A stretch of DNA of 64,000 nt from Pseudomonadota bacterium (GTDB lineage Bacteria; Desulfobacterota; Syntrophobacteria; Syntrophobacterales; Syntrophobacteraceae): positions 12,077 through 76,076 of the forward strand of contig JAEZHY010000121.1 of assembly GCA_023416335.1 (NCBI GenBank), written 5' to 3'. The position numbers and the translations under genes are program-made. Numbering within the stretch: the stretch's first letter is position 1; the number at the start of each line of letters is the position of its first letter. Of the stretch, positions 55,533 through 63,588 are shown piece after piece. Under the pieces are notes generated by a model. The model was not told the origin of the DNA. It saw nothing but the letters and a program-made list of their open reading frames with translations, and ran no database searches.

Positions 55533-56729
55533 GTGTTTCGCATGAATTCACGAGCCGAAAAGGCTGAACGTCCGATCGCCTTCCGGCGAGTCCCCGAGGT
55601 CCGCGCCGTTATATATCAGGCGTTTGTCCTCGCAGCCCTGGCGGCCCTTTTTGCATTCCTCGCCTATACCACAGTCGACAATCTGCAAAAACAGAACATC
55701 GCCACCGGGTTCGGGTTCCTCACGAAGGAATCCGGCTTCGACATCGGCGAGACCCTGATCCCTTACTCTCCGGTCGACAGCTACGGTCGCGCTCTTGTGG
55801 TGGGGTTTCTCAACACGCTCAAGGTCGCCGGGCTCGGAATCGTATTGACCGTGCTGCTCGGGACGTTGATGGGTATCGCGCGCCTTTCGCGAAACGGGCT
55901 CGTGGCGGGACTCGCAACCGCTTACGTCGAACTCATCCGCAACGTCCCTGTCCTTCTGCAGCTCTTCTTCTGGTATGCCCTTTTCCGCAGCTTTCCCGGC
56001 CCGGCAAAGGCGCTGCATCCGGTCCCGGGTGTCTTTCTCTGCAACCGCGGACTGATGCTGCCCTTCCCTAACCTCGGCACGCCCGAGCTGTGGGTTATCC
56101 TGTCGCTGCCGGTCGCAATCGGCCTGTGGTGGTGGGCGCTGCGGCGCGTCCGCGCGAGGCGTGAGTTGCTGGGACGCGATGGGCCGGAGTCCTGGCTCGT
56201 TCACCTCATCGTGCCCGCGTGCCTGCTAGTCGTATCGCTCGCAGCCGGCGCGTCCTGGCACCTTGAAGTCCCGGTGCTGCAGGGACGCAATTTCCGGGGC
56301 GGTGCGAGCCTGAGTCCGGAATTCGGTGCACTGCTGCTCGGGCTTGTCATCTACACGGGCACTTTCGTTGCCGAGATCGTGCGCGCGGGAATACTGTCGG
56401 TCGACAAGGGCCAGATCGAAGCCGCGAAATCGATCGGCCTTAAGCAGGGACGCATCCTGCGGCTTGTGGTCCTGCCCCAGGCGTTGCGGGTCATCGTCCC
56501 GCCGCTCACGAACCAGATGCTGAACCTCACCAAGAACAGCTCGCTCGCGGTCGCGGTCGGCTACCCCGATATGGTGTCCGTCGCCAACACGACACTCAAT
56601 CAGACGGGACAGGCGATCGAGGGCATCACGCTCATCATGATTGTCTACCTTGCGTTCAGCCTTCTGACCTCGGCCTTCATGAACCGGTACAACCGCCGGC
56701 AGGCGCTGAGAACATCGAGCCCACGATGA
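55533..56729 (+). CDS. aapQ: general L-amino-acid ABC transporter permease
   Basis: The 398-residue permease is larger than typical His/Glu permeases, as is usual for AapQ, because of an insert between the helices. It has the EAA loop ([25 protein letters not shown]) and the N-terminal permease motif ([18 protein letters not shown]). The start could be GTG at 55533 or ATG at 55542; neither has a clear ribosome site. It overlaps the next permease by ATGA. Confidence 0.92.
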   Translation: MFRMNSRAEKAERPIAFRRVPEVRAVIYQAFVLAALAALFAFLAYTTVDNLQKQNIATGFGFLTKESGFDIGETLIPYSPVDSYGRALVVGFLNTLKVAGLGIVLTVLLGTLMGIARLSRNGLVAGLATAYVELIRNVPVLLQLFFWYALFRSFPGPAKALHPVPGVFLCNRGLMLPFPNLGTPELWVILSLPVAIGLWWWALRRVRARRELLGRDGPESWLVHLIVPACLLVVSLAAGASWHLEVPVLQGRNFRGGASLSPEFGALLLGLVIYTGTFVAEIVRAGILSVDKGQIEAAKSIGLKQGRILRLVVLPQALRVIVPPLTNQMLNLTKNSSLAVAVGYPDMVSVANTTLNQTGQAIEGITLIMIVYLAFSLLTSAFMNRYNRRQALRTSSPR

Positions 56730-57847
56730 CGCAGGACTCTCTACAACCGCCGAACGCCGCCTTCCGTGGAACGGCCCCCTCCCCAGCCGCCGTGTGGCCG
56801 CGGCTTCGCAGACTCTTCTTCGGCTCGACCGCAAACACAATCGTGACCCTTGCCGGCCTCGCCCTGCTCGCGATGACGGTACCGCCTTTCTTCCGCTGGG
56901 CCGTGCTCAACGCGACCTGCACCCTTCCCGCCGGTGCATGCCTGTCGCTCGACGGTGCCTGTTGGACGTACGTGGTGGAAAAGGGACGCTTTGTCCTTTT
57001 CGGATTCTACCCGCCGGCCGAGCAGTGGCGCCCCTTGATCTGCATCTTGTCCTTTATCGCCATGATCGCAGTCAGTGCCTTCCCCGGGAACTGGTCGCGT
57101 CTGCTCGTCTACGCCTGGACGGCGTACTTCGTAGCCGCTGCCGTCCTGCTGCGCGGAGGCGTGTTTGGCCTCGTCCCGGTCGAGAGCGACAAGTGGTCCG
57201 GGCTGCCGCTCACGCTGCTTCTGGCCGTGATGGGGATCGTGGCTGCCTACCCCTTCGGAATTTTGCTCGCCCTCGGGCGCCGTTCGCGCATGCCGGTCAT
57301 CCGGGTGCTGTCGACGGTCTACATCGAGGTCATCCGCGGGATCCCGCTGATCTGCCTCCTTTTTATGTCGTCGGTGGTCTTTCCGCTCTTCCTCCCGAAG
57401 GGCATCGTCGTCAACAAGCTCCTTCGGGCCCAGGCGGCCATTATCATGTCCTCGGCAGCCTACCTCGCCGAGGTAATCCGCGGCGGCTTGCAGGCGATAG
57501 ACCGCGGCCAGTACGAGGCCGCCGACGCGATCGGCCTTTCCTACTTCCGCAAGATGCAGCTCGTGATCCTGCCGCAGGCGCTGAAGATCGTGATCCCTCC
57601 CACGGTCAACACATTCATTTCGATGCTCAAGGATACCTCGCTCGTGATCGTCATAGCGCTCTACGATCTCATGAAGACCACCCAGACGACGCTCGCGGAT
57701 CCCACCTGGATGCCTTTCAGCGCAGAAGCATACCTCTTTGCGGCGGCAATCTACTTCCCCTTCTGCTTCTTCATGTCGCGCTACAGCCGCTATCTCGAAA
57801 ACCGTCTCGGACGGCGCACTACAGACGCACCGCAGGAGGTCGCATGA
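56726..57847 (+). CDS. aapM: general L-amino-acid ABC transporter permease
   Basis: The 373-residue second permease has the EAA loop ([25 protein letters not shown]), membrane helices at both ends and the [10 protein letters not shown] segment typical of AapM. It overlaps aapQ and aapP by four bases on each side (ATGA), indicating coupled translation. Confidence 0.92.
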   Translation: MTQDSLQPPNAAFRGTAPSPAAVWPRLRRLFFGSTANTIVTLAGLALLAMTVPPFFRWAVLNATCTLPAGACLSLDGACWTYVVEKGRFVLFGFYPPAEQWRPLICILSFIAMIAVSAFPGNWSRLLVYAWTAYFVAAAVLLRGGVFGLVPVESDKWSGLPLTLLLAVMGIVAAYPFGILLALGRRSRMPVIRVLSTVYIEVIRGIPLICLLFMSSVVFPLFLPKGIVVNKLLRAQAAIIMSSAAYLAEVIRGGLQAIDRGQYEAADAIGLSYFRKMQLVILPQALKIVIPPTVNTFISMLKDTSLVIVIALYDLMKTTQTTLADPTWMPFSAEAYLFAAAIYFPFCFFMSRYSRYLENRLGRRTTDAPQEVA

Positions 57848-58587
57848 CACAACACGAACCCATGATCGCAATAGCAGGCCTGAACAAGTGGTTCGATGAG
57901 CACCATGTGCTGCGGGACATCGACCTCACGGTCGGCCGGGGGGAGAAGGTGGTCGTCTGCGGCCCGTCCGGGTCCGGGAAGTCCACGATGATCCGCTGCA
58001 TCAACCGCCTGGAGAGCTACCAGCGCGGGTCGATCCAGATCGACGGCGAACTTCTGACGAACGACGTAAAGCAGATCGAGCGCGTGCGGCTGCAGGTCGG
58101 CATGGTGTTCCAGCACTTCAACCTCTTCCCGCACCTGACCATCCTCCAGAACCTGACGCTCGGCCCGATCTGGGCGGCCGGAGTCCCAAAGAAGGATGCG
58201 ATCGCACGCGCGATGGACTACCTGGAGCGCGTCCACATTGCCCAATACGCGCACCGTTACCCGGGCGAACTCTCGGGCGGGCAGCAGCAGCGGGTCGCGA
58301 TCGCCCGCAGCCTGTGCCTGCAGCCCAAGGTCATGCTCTTCGACGAACCCACCTCCGCGCTCGATCCCGAAATGGTGAAAGAGGTTCTGGACGTCATGAC
58401 CGCGCTCGCCGAGGGCGGCATGACAATGATTGTAGTCACGCACGAGATGGGGTTTGCACGCAGCGTCGCCGACACCGTGTGCTTCATGGACGAAGGGCGG
58501 ATCCTGGAGTCGGCGCCGCCGGACGAGTTCTTTGCCGCTCCGAAAAGCGAAAGGACAAGAACGTTCCTGTCGCAGATCCTGTATTGA
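57844..58587 (+). CDS. aapP: general L-amino-acid ABC transporter ATPase
   Basis: The 247-residue ATPase has Walker A (GPSGSGKST), Q loop ([13 protein letters not shown]), signature [16 protein letters not shown], Walker B ([13 protein letters not shown]) and H loop (VTHEMGF). The pattern fits the polar amino-acid ATPases (GlnQ/AapP). AGGAGG precedes the ATG at 57844, which overlaps aapM. A partial MITE-like element begins ten bases after its stop. Confidence 0.94.
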   Translation: MTQHEPMIAIAGLNKWFDEHHVLRDIDLTVGRGEKVVVCGPSGSGKSTMIRCINRLESYQRGSIQIDGELLTNDVKQIERVRLQVGMVFQHFNLFPHLTILQNLTLGPIWAAGVPKKDAIARAMDYLERVHIAQYAHRYPGELSGGQQQRVAIARSLCLQPKVMLFDEPTSALDPEMVKEVLDVMTALAEGGMTMIVVTHEMGFARSVADTVCFMDEGRILESAPPDEFFAAPKSERTRTFLSQILY

Positions 58588-58596
58588 CGCGAAGGT

Positions 58597-58690
58597 ACGC
58601 TCAAGAAAGATTTGAGAATTCAAAGGATTAAAAGACGTGGGGACCTGCGGCCCCCACACCCCCTGCGCCGCTTCGCGGCTTATTTAAAGG
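58597..58690 (+). repeat. MITE-like element, partial copy between aapP and the next gene
   Basis: It begins with ACGCTCAAG (58597-58605), followed by CGTGGGGACCTGCGGCCCCCACACCCCCTGCGCCGCTTCGCGGCTTATTT, the left half of the full elements. The right half and terminal repeat are missing. Its hairpins sit in the mRNA between aapP and the ATC-hydrolase-like gene and could uncouple them. Confidence 0.75.
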
Positions 58691-58697
58691 AGAGACT

Positions 58698-59264
58698 ATG
58701 AGCACAGGCAACCGCGTGGAGGAATTCGAGGCCGCCATCGGCAAGGGCAGGGATGCCTCATTCGAGGCGTTCCGGCGCGAGGTCCGGAACGCCTATATGG
58801 ACCGGACCCGGCAGGTGTATTTCATCTGGAAGAAGCTCAAGGAAACCCACCCTGAGGTGGACGCGGACCGTGTGGTGCGCGAGGCGGCGTGGGACTTCGG
58901 GGTATACCAGGGCCGCAGGATCGCAGCCAAAGCCGGCCGGGACGACCTCGGTCCTGCCGAAGTGCTGCTCGGGCAAACCTCAAAGGGCGGCATGGCCGTG
59001 TTCGACCAGGAGATCGTGGAACTCGGCGACGACCGAGCGGTCAAGATCTTCCACTCCTGCCCTCACGTGGACGCGCTGAAGGAACTCGGCGCCACCCCGG
59101 CCGAGATCACCCACTTCTGCCGCAACATCCTGTCGGCCTGCGATTTCGGGATCTGCCACCCCTTCCCCAACGTGGAGATCCAGTTCCCGACAACCGTCGC
59201 GGACCACACCGGCCACGGCTGCCGGATGATCATCACGCGCCGCCGGCCCGCGGGCTCGAAGTAG
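58698..59264 (+). CDS. L-2-amino-thiazoline-4-carboxylate (ATC) hydrolase family protein
   Basis: The 188-residue soluble protein resembles the ATC-hydrolase family, known from the bacterial route from 2-amino-thiazoline-4-carboxylate to cysteine. The central segment CPHVDALKELGATPAEITHFCRNI and the tail TVADHTGHGCRMII match the family layout. AAAGGAG before the ATG sets the start. Its place after an amino-acid transporter suggests it acts on an imported amino-acid derivative. Family members outside pseudomonads are mostly untested, so the reaction is a guess. Confidence 0.62.
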   Translation: MSTGNRVEEFEAAIGKGRDASFEAFRREVRNAYMDRTRQVYFIWKKLKETHPEVDADRVVREAAWDFGVYQGRRIAAKAGRDDLGPAEVLLGQTSKGGMAVFDQEIVELGDDRAVKIFHSCPHVDALKELGATPAEITHFCRNILSACDFGICHPFPNVEIQFPTTVADHTGHGCRMIITRRRPAGSK

Positions 59265-59315
59265 AGTGATATTGTCGATCAGCCCTGTCCTTCCAAGTTG
59301 CAGGGAAGAGCCAAC

Positions 59316-59353
59316 TTGACTTATGACCCGTTTAAAGACTATATTTAGTCATA
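59316..59353 (+). promoter_or_regulatory. promoter and inverted-repeat operator of the toxin-antitoxin pair
   Basis: TTGACT (59316-59321) and TATATT (59340-59345) are spaced by 18 bp. TATGAC (59322-59327) and GTCATA (59348-59353) form an inverted repeat that spans the -10, with an inner GACT/AGTC pair. This is the usual place for antitoxin binding. Confidence 0.65.
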
Positions 59354-59370
59354 CCCCTAAGGAGATGGAT

Positions 59371-59646
59371 ATGAAACTGTCCGGCCAAATCAAACCGATC
59401 AGCTATCTCAAGGCTCATGCCGCAGAGATTGTGCGCAGCCTGGGAGAGAAAGGAGAGCCTCTGGTGATCACCCAGAACGGCGAAGCCAAGGTGGTCATGC
59501 AGGACATCGAAAGCTACGAGCAAACACAGGAGACCATGGCGCTGCTGAAAATTCTGGCGCTCGGTATCCGCCAGATCGAAGAAGGCAAGGTTCAACCCTC
59601 TGCCGACGTCATCAAAGGGCTTCGTGAACGCAGGAAAGCTCGCTGA
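59371..59646 (+). CDS. Phd/YefM-type antitoxin
   Basis: The 91-residue protein begins MKLSGQIKPISYLKAHAAE and reads on to GEPLVITQNGEAKVVMQDI, the Phd/YefM DNA-binding fold; the C-terminal half would wrap the toxin. GGAG six bases before the ATG at 59371 decides the start. Its stop overlaps the toxin ATG by one base. Confidence 0.92.
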   Translation: MKLSGQIKPISYLKAHAAEIVRSLGEKGEPLVITQNGEAKVVMQDIESYEQTQETMALLKILALGIRQIEEGKVQPSADVIKGLRERRKAR

Positions 59647-59972
59647 TGCAATTCCAGGTATTCCTGACGGACGACGCCGCCCGCGACCTGGAAGACTTGT
59701 ACGATTACATCGACTTGCATGATGCAACGGGCAATGCCGATCACGTCCTCGAAAAGATCGAAAAGTGCTTCACCAGCCTGTCCGAAAATCCTCAGCGCGG
59801 GACCTACCCAAAGGAATTGCTCGTCATAGGTCTTCGAGAGTATCGCGAAATTTTTTTCAAACCGTACCGCATCATTTACCGGGTCATAGCCGGGAACGTC
59901 TATGTTCTTATGATCGCCGACGGGCGTCGAGATATGCAGACTCTGCTTCAGCGTCGCCTTCTTCAGGCTTAG
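59646..59972 (+). CDS. RelE/ParE-type toxin
   Basis: The 108-residue protein has the ParE/RelE fold: QVFLTDDAARDLEDLYDYI at the N-terminus, NPQRGTYPKEL in the middle and FKPYRIIYRVIAGNVYVLMIADGRRD at the end. The family contains both mRNA interferases and gyrase poisons; the LEDLYDYI start fits the ParE-like side. It is translationally coupled to the antitoxin. Confidence 0.92.
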   Translation: MQFQVFLTDDAARDLEDLYDYIDLHDATGNADHVLEKIEKCFTSLSENPQRGTYPKELLVIGLREYREIFFKPYRIIYRVIAGNVYVLMIADGRRDMQTLLQRRLLQA

Positions 59973-60204
59973 CACATACAACCTTTTATTCTTCCTTCCG
60001 TACTCATGCTTTTCTCTTTTGTGCAAGTAACCTTGAATTTAGTGCTTCCGAACAGCATCAGATCGAACTGATCCAGGATATCAAAATCATTAATTACCAA
60101 ATATAAAAGGGGCGTATTTCCCATACAGACATCGAATTGACAGCAAAAGCAGGCATCCCTAAGTTCGGTATCCATCAAGAAACAACGATATGGGAGAGCT
60201 GAGC

Positions 60205-60978
60205 GTGAATTGGCTGAAGATTGTCCTGGTAGTCTGTTTTCTGTCAGCGTTGTCGTCTGCACCTGTTCTGGCCGGTCCCCCATTCAGGACGGATGACCCG
60301 GAACCTGTAGAGTACAAAAACTGGGAAGTCTATCTCGCATCACAATATGCGGACGATAAAGACGGCGTATCGTACACAGCACCGCATATGGAGATCAACT
60401 ACGGGATATTTCCCAACTTTCAGTTCCATGTCATACTCCCTGCGGAGTACGTAAAGCCTTCCGGACAGCCTTCCCACTACGGCTACGGAGATACCGAGAT
60501 CGGGGTGAAATGGAAGTTCTATGAGAACGAAGATGCCCATCTTCTGATCGGGACTTTTCCTCTGGTGGAGGCGCCAACCGGCGATCAGGCCAAGGGGCTC
60601 GGCAACGGCGATCCGCAATTCTTCCTTCCTCTCTGGATACAAAAGAGCTGGGGCGAATGGACGACCTATGGCGGAGGAGGCTACTGGATCAATCCGGGAA
60701 CCGGCAATAAAGACTTTGCCTTTGTCGGCTGGGAGATTCAACGCGAAATTACAAAACAATTCACGATTGGTGCTGAAATATTCCACCAGACGGCGAGCAC
60801 GGAGGGCGGTGACAGCGACACAGGCTTCAATATTGGTGCCATAGTCAACATCACCGACAAGCACCATGTATTGTTTTCGGCCGGACGAGACATTGACGGA
60901 CCCAACCGTTTTTCATTCTACATTGCCTATCAGCTGACCTTTGGACCGGAGAAACAGGGGAACGTAGGGACGCACTAA
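60205..60978 (+). CDS. outer-membrane transporter-like protein
   Basis: The 257-residue protein has a signal peptide (NWLKIVLVVCFLSALSSAPVLA, then GPP). The mature start GPPFRTDDPEPVEYKNWEVYL is typical of a widespread family of outer-membrane 'transporter' beta-barrels of unknown substrate. Alternating aromatic/polar strands (LPLWIQKSWGEWTTYGGGGYW) support a barrel. A GTG at 60205 has GGGAG eight bases upstream; the ATG at 60190 has none. No partner gene is adjacent. Confidence 0.78.
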   Translation: MNWLKIVLVVCFLSALSSAPVLAGPPFRTDDPEPVEYKNWEVYLASQYADDKDGVSYTAPHMEINYGIFPNFQFHVILPAEYVKPSGQPSHYGYGDTEIGVKWKFYENEDAHLLIGTFPLVEAPTGDQAKGLGNGDPQFFLPLWIQKSWGEWTTYGGGGYWINPGTGNKDFAFVGWEIQREITKQFTIGAEIFHQTASTEGGDSDTGFNIGAIVNITDKHHVLFSAGRDIDGPNRFSFYIAYQLTFGPEKQGNVGTH

Positions 60979-60985
60979 CACTAGA

Positions 60986-61078
60986 GTTGCTTTCAAGTTG
61001 ATATTTAATTCCCGCCGAGGTGGAAGAGGTTGCCCACCGACCGGTCCCCACGCTATTTGGATCCTTCTTGAACGCAAC
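60986..61078 (-). repeat. MITE-like element, internally deleted copy D (93 bp)
   Basis: Both ends are complete: GTTGCTTTCAAG (60986-60997) and CTTGAACGCAAC (61067-61078), inverted relative to copies A and B. The central stem region is missing; CCGAGGTGGAAGAGG is joined directly to CCGGTCCCCACGC. Internal deletion with intact ends is typical of non-autonomous transposable elements. Confidence 0.85.
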
Positions 61079-61209
61079 TCCGTATGAGATGCCCCTCGGC
61101 CAAAGCAGGTCGATTACCGCCAGGAATTATTAGAGTCTTAACCCTGCCCTCTTTTTCGAAGAACCAATGGGTTGGTTCGGGGCTCCCCGGCATGGGGAAC
61201 CCCCAGACT

Positions 61210-61599
61210 TCAACCTACTATCAGGTAGAAACCTGCGATAACGAGTCCACCGGCTATAACTCCCCCAACTATCGCGAAAGTTGCGCCTCTTTCGGAGATG
61301 TTCACGCCTTTTCCTCCGTTAAGCATCGCCAATGCGAACCCGATGACAATGAATAGCAACAGGTTGATTACACCATGTGTGATCCAATGGTGGGGCGTTA
61401 CACCTTTCATCCAGCTCAGCAAACCTTCATTTAACTCTTTGACGACCACAAGCAGCGCACTGAAAACGCTTGTTACAGCAAGCGACAATCCAAAGGACCG
61501 TGTGTACTTCCCGAGAGTGGATTCCGCCGCCGACTCCCGCTCGGCCGCTTCCGTATGGCTCAGATGTCCGAAATATTTTCCGAAAGTTTCGGTTTTCAT
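61210..61599 (-). CDS. small membrane protein, unknown, paired with the next gene
   Basis: The 129-residue protein has a soluble N-terminus (MKTETFGKYFGHLSHTEAAE) and three hydrophobic segments (about 36-55, 75-93 and 105-128). HHWITHGVINLLLF carries clustered histidines. I do not recognise the family. It follows the 151-residue membrane gene after 15 bp on the same strand. Confidence 0.68.
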   Translation of the reverse strand: MKTETFGKYFGHLSHTEAAERESAAESTLGKYTRSFGLSLAVTSVFSALLVVVKELNEGLLSWMKGVTPHHWITHGVINLLLFIVIGFALAMLNGGKGVNISERGATFAIVGGVIAGGLVIAGFYLIVG

Positions 61600-61614
61600 G
61601 GCTATTCCTCCGCG

Positions 61615-62070
61615 TCAGTTGGGCAGCAGGGCGACTTTTGCTCCCATGCTGATGATCGCTCCAGCGCCTTCCATCGATATCCCTATCACTATCATCAAGC
61701 CCGTAACCCACAACATGAGCGACCGGATACCCTTGTTGCGAATCATGTCATTTGAGGCCAGCACAGGAAGAAATGTGGCCAGCAGAACGACCATGAGGAC
61801 AACGTGCTCTTTGGTTTCCATAAAAAAACCGTGGGCAAACGGCCACGGTCCTTTGAGTATCAATGCTTTTTCGGGAGCATATGAGGTCACGTACCAGTAA
61901 CCGCCAATCAGGTAAGTGACCCACATAAGGACTGCTATTCCCACACTCAGGCTTCTGATACGAGCGACGTTCGCTTCACTGACATTCAATGTATCGACAA
62001 AAACCCAAAGGCATGCCAGTATGAATAAAAGACCAAAAGTGGCATGAAGCATCAACGTAAGATTATCCAT
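61615..62070 (-). CDS. four-helix membrane protein, unknown
   Basis: The 151-residue protein has four hydrophobic segments. Conserved-looking polar residues include HATFGLLF, WFAHGFFMETKEH-type (here WPFAHGFFMETKEH) and GAGAIISMG. Histidines at membrane edges could bind haem or metal, but this is a guess. GGAGG six bases before the ATG sets the start. It likely forms an operon and a complex with the smaller membrane gene downstream. Confidence 0.72.
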   Translation of the reverse strand: MDNLTLMLHATFGLLFILACLWVFVDTLNVSEANVARIRSLSVGIAVLMWVTYLIGGYWYVTSYAPEKALILKGPWPFAHGFFMETKEHVVLMVVLLATFLPVLASNDMIRNKGIRSLMLWVTGLMIVIGISMEGAGAIISMGAKVALLPN

Positions 62071-62571
62071 CGACTTCCTCCTTTTTCCTCCCGGTGCCCG
62101 ACTTCTTTCGCACAGGAGGCTTCAAGTTTTCCATGTCGGAGAAAAAAGACAGTTGCCTCGCCCCCCCCACTGGTGACATGAGCCAGGGACAACCTGATGA
62201 TGAGAAGGAAGAATGGCATATTCGAGCCGGAAAAGCACACGCAGTGGAAAAGGAGCACAGCCGTATTCGAGATTGCGCATGTTTATTAAGCACGACTTAC
62301 TATTAGTCAATAGTATATAGCTAATTGTATTACTTTCACGCATAGATAGTCTTTTTACGAAATGACATCTGCAAACAGTATTGAAATTTCGCGAATTCGG
62401 CATCGTGCAGCAAGCTCCTGAACCAAGTACAGAGATTCGTAAATAAATGACGTTTTCCGGAACCCTTCGTGGGATGGATCAGTAGGTTGGGGAAGCGTAG
62501 CGGGATAACTTAATCGTGAATGCTGTTGCTTTATGCTTATCACAGGGCACCCCGTTCCGTTATTCCAGCAA

Positions 62572-62783
62572 AGCCGCCACGCCGCCGGCCCGGTTTGAAC
62601 GAGGATGAAAACTCCCCCCCTTGAGTTGAGGCACGGTTTCCTGACCGTGCCGGCCCGGAAGTTGTGAAATGGCTCTGTCGGGAAACCGCCCCATAACCGA
62701 ATTTGAATTGAAGTTTCATACAAGCGGACGGCTCGGATTCGTATCCGGGCGCGTCAGTGCAAGAGGCCGGTGGAAATCATGCC
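62572..62783. repeat. dispersed repeat family 2, copy 2
   Basis: Collinear with 29546-29717, including GCCGCCACGCCGCC, TTGAGTTGAGGCACGG and the hairpin GGCACGGT/ACCGTGCC at 62631-62652, TTGAAGTTTCATA and CGGATTCGTA. An insertion of about 35 bp distinguishes this copy. Confidence 0.75.
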
Positions 62784-62872
62784 GGCAACTGGAAGGCTCG
62801 CCCGGGCCGACCGGCCTCCCCCTTCCGCTTGCGGAGGAGCCTGAACGTGCCATATTGCGTTCTTTCTTCCTC

Positions 62873-62914
62873 TTGACTTTCACCTTTTATATACTTTAAA
62901 TTCGCAAATTGCGA
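62873..62914 (+). promoter_or_regulatory. lexA promoter region with candidate LexA box
   Basis: TCGCAAATTGCGA (62902-62914) is a perfect palindrome around one A, 41 bp upstream of the lexA ATG and just downstream of TTGACT (62873-62878). It is the obvious candidate for autoregulation by this LexA. The -10 is ambiguous (TATACT or TTTAAA). Confidence 0.65.
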
Positions 62915-62954
62915 GTTTCTGTGTGTCCCCTGATTCGAGTAATGGAGGAAAGGT

Positions 62955-63575
62955 ATGGCTGGATTGACTCCCGTGCAAAGGAAAGTCTTCGAATTCATTC
63001 AGGATCATATCACTCAAAAGGGGTATGCGCCCTCTTTTGATGAGATAAGGCAGCACATGGGCTTTCGTTCCCTGAATTCGGTTGCCAAGCACCTGAAGCA
63101 GCTTGAGCAGCGCGGCTATATAAAAACTCACGCAAAAAACCAAAAGCGAGCCGTTGACGTGATTCCGCTCCGGGCCGTTTCCGCGACTTCGATTCCTTTC
63201 CTGGGGGTGGTTGCCGCGGGAAATCCGATCGAGGCGGTCGAAATCCCGGAATCAATCGATGTGCCCGAAAACTTTATGGGTAACGGCAGCAACTTCGCCC
63301 TGCGCGTCCGGGGAGATTCCATGATCGATGATGGAATAAGGAGCGGCGACATTCTGATCATCACCAGGCAACCCCATGCGGAAAACGGCCAGACGGTCGT
63401 CGCCCTGGTAAATGGGGAGGCAACTGTAAAAAATTTTTATCAGCGGGGCGAAGAAACCGAACTTAGACCGGCAAATGCGCAGATGAAGCCGATTCGCATT
63501 CCAACCGAAACCGTCGAAATCGTGGGGGTCGTGATGGGGCTCATCCGAAACTACAAGACCCCGAAGCATTCCTGA
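62955..63575 (+). CDS. lexA: LexA repressor
   Basis: The 206-residue protein has an N-terminal winged helix (LTPVQRKVFEFIQDHI, then APSFDEIRQHMGF and LKQLEQRGYI) and a C-terminal S24 peptidase domain. The self-cleavage Ala88-Gly89, nucleophile Ser122 (RGDSMIDDG) and Lys159 (EATVKNF) are all present. It represses SOS genes until RecA-stimulated self-cleavage. GGAGG precedes the ATG. A palindrome 41 bp upstream is a likely own operator. The ImuB-like gene follows after 13 bp, so the two are probably co-transcribed. Confidence 0.95.
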   Translation: MAGLTPVQRKVFEFIQDHITQKGYAPSFDEIRQHMGFRSLNSVAKHLKQLEQRGYIKTHAKNQKRAVDVIPLRAVSATSIPFLGVVAAGNPIEAVEIPESIDVPENFMGNGSNFALRVRGDSMIDDGIRSGDILIITRQPHAENGQTVVALVNGEATVKNFYQRGEETELRPANAQMKPIRIPTETVEIVGVVMGLIRNYKTPKHS

Positions 63576-63588
63576 TTGGGGCGAGGCA

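Larger units (their letters stand above)
62071..62954. other. intergenic, about 880 bp, contains repeat family 2 and the lexA promoter
   Basis: Apart from the repeat and the LexA site I see no gene. A 23-codon frame on the minus strand (start 62133) runs into the membrane-protein gene but lacks a ribosome site. Confidence 0.45.

Noticed and set aside
56741..57871. 376-codon minus-strand frame
   Set aside because: Antisense shadow of aapM with extreme Arg/Glu/His composition.
56794..58587. 597-codon plus-strand frame over aapM and aapP
   Set aside because: Its last part is simply aapP read with an upstream extension in the wrong frame of aapM; aapP starts at 57844 with AGGAGG.
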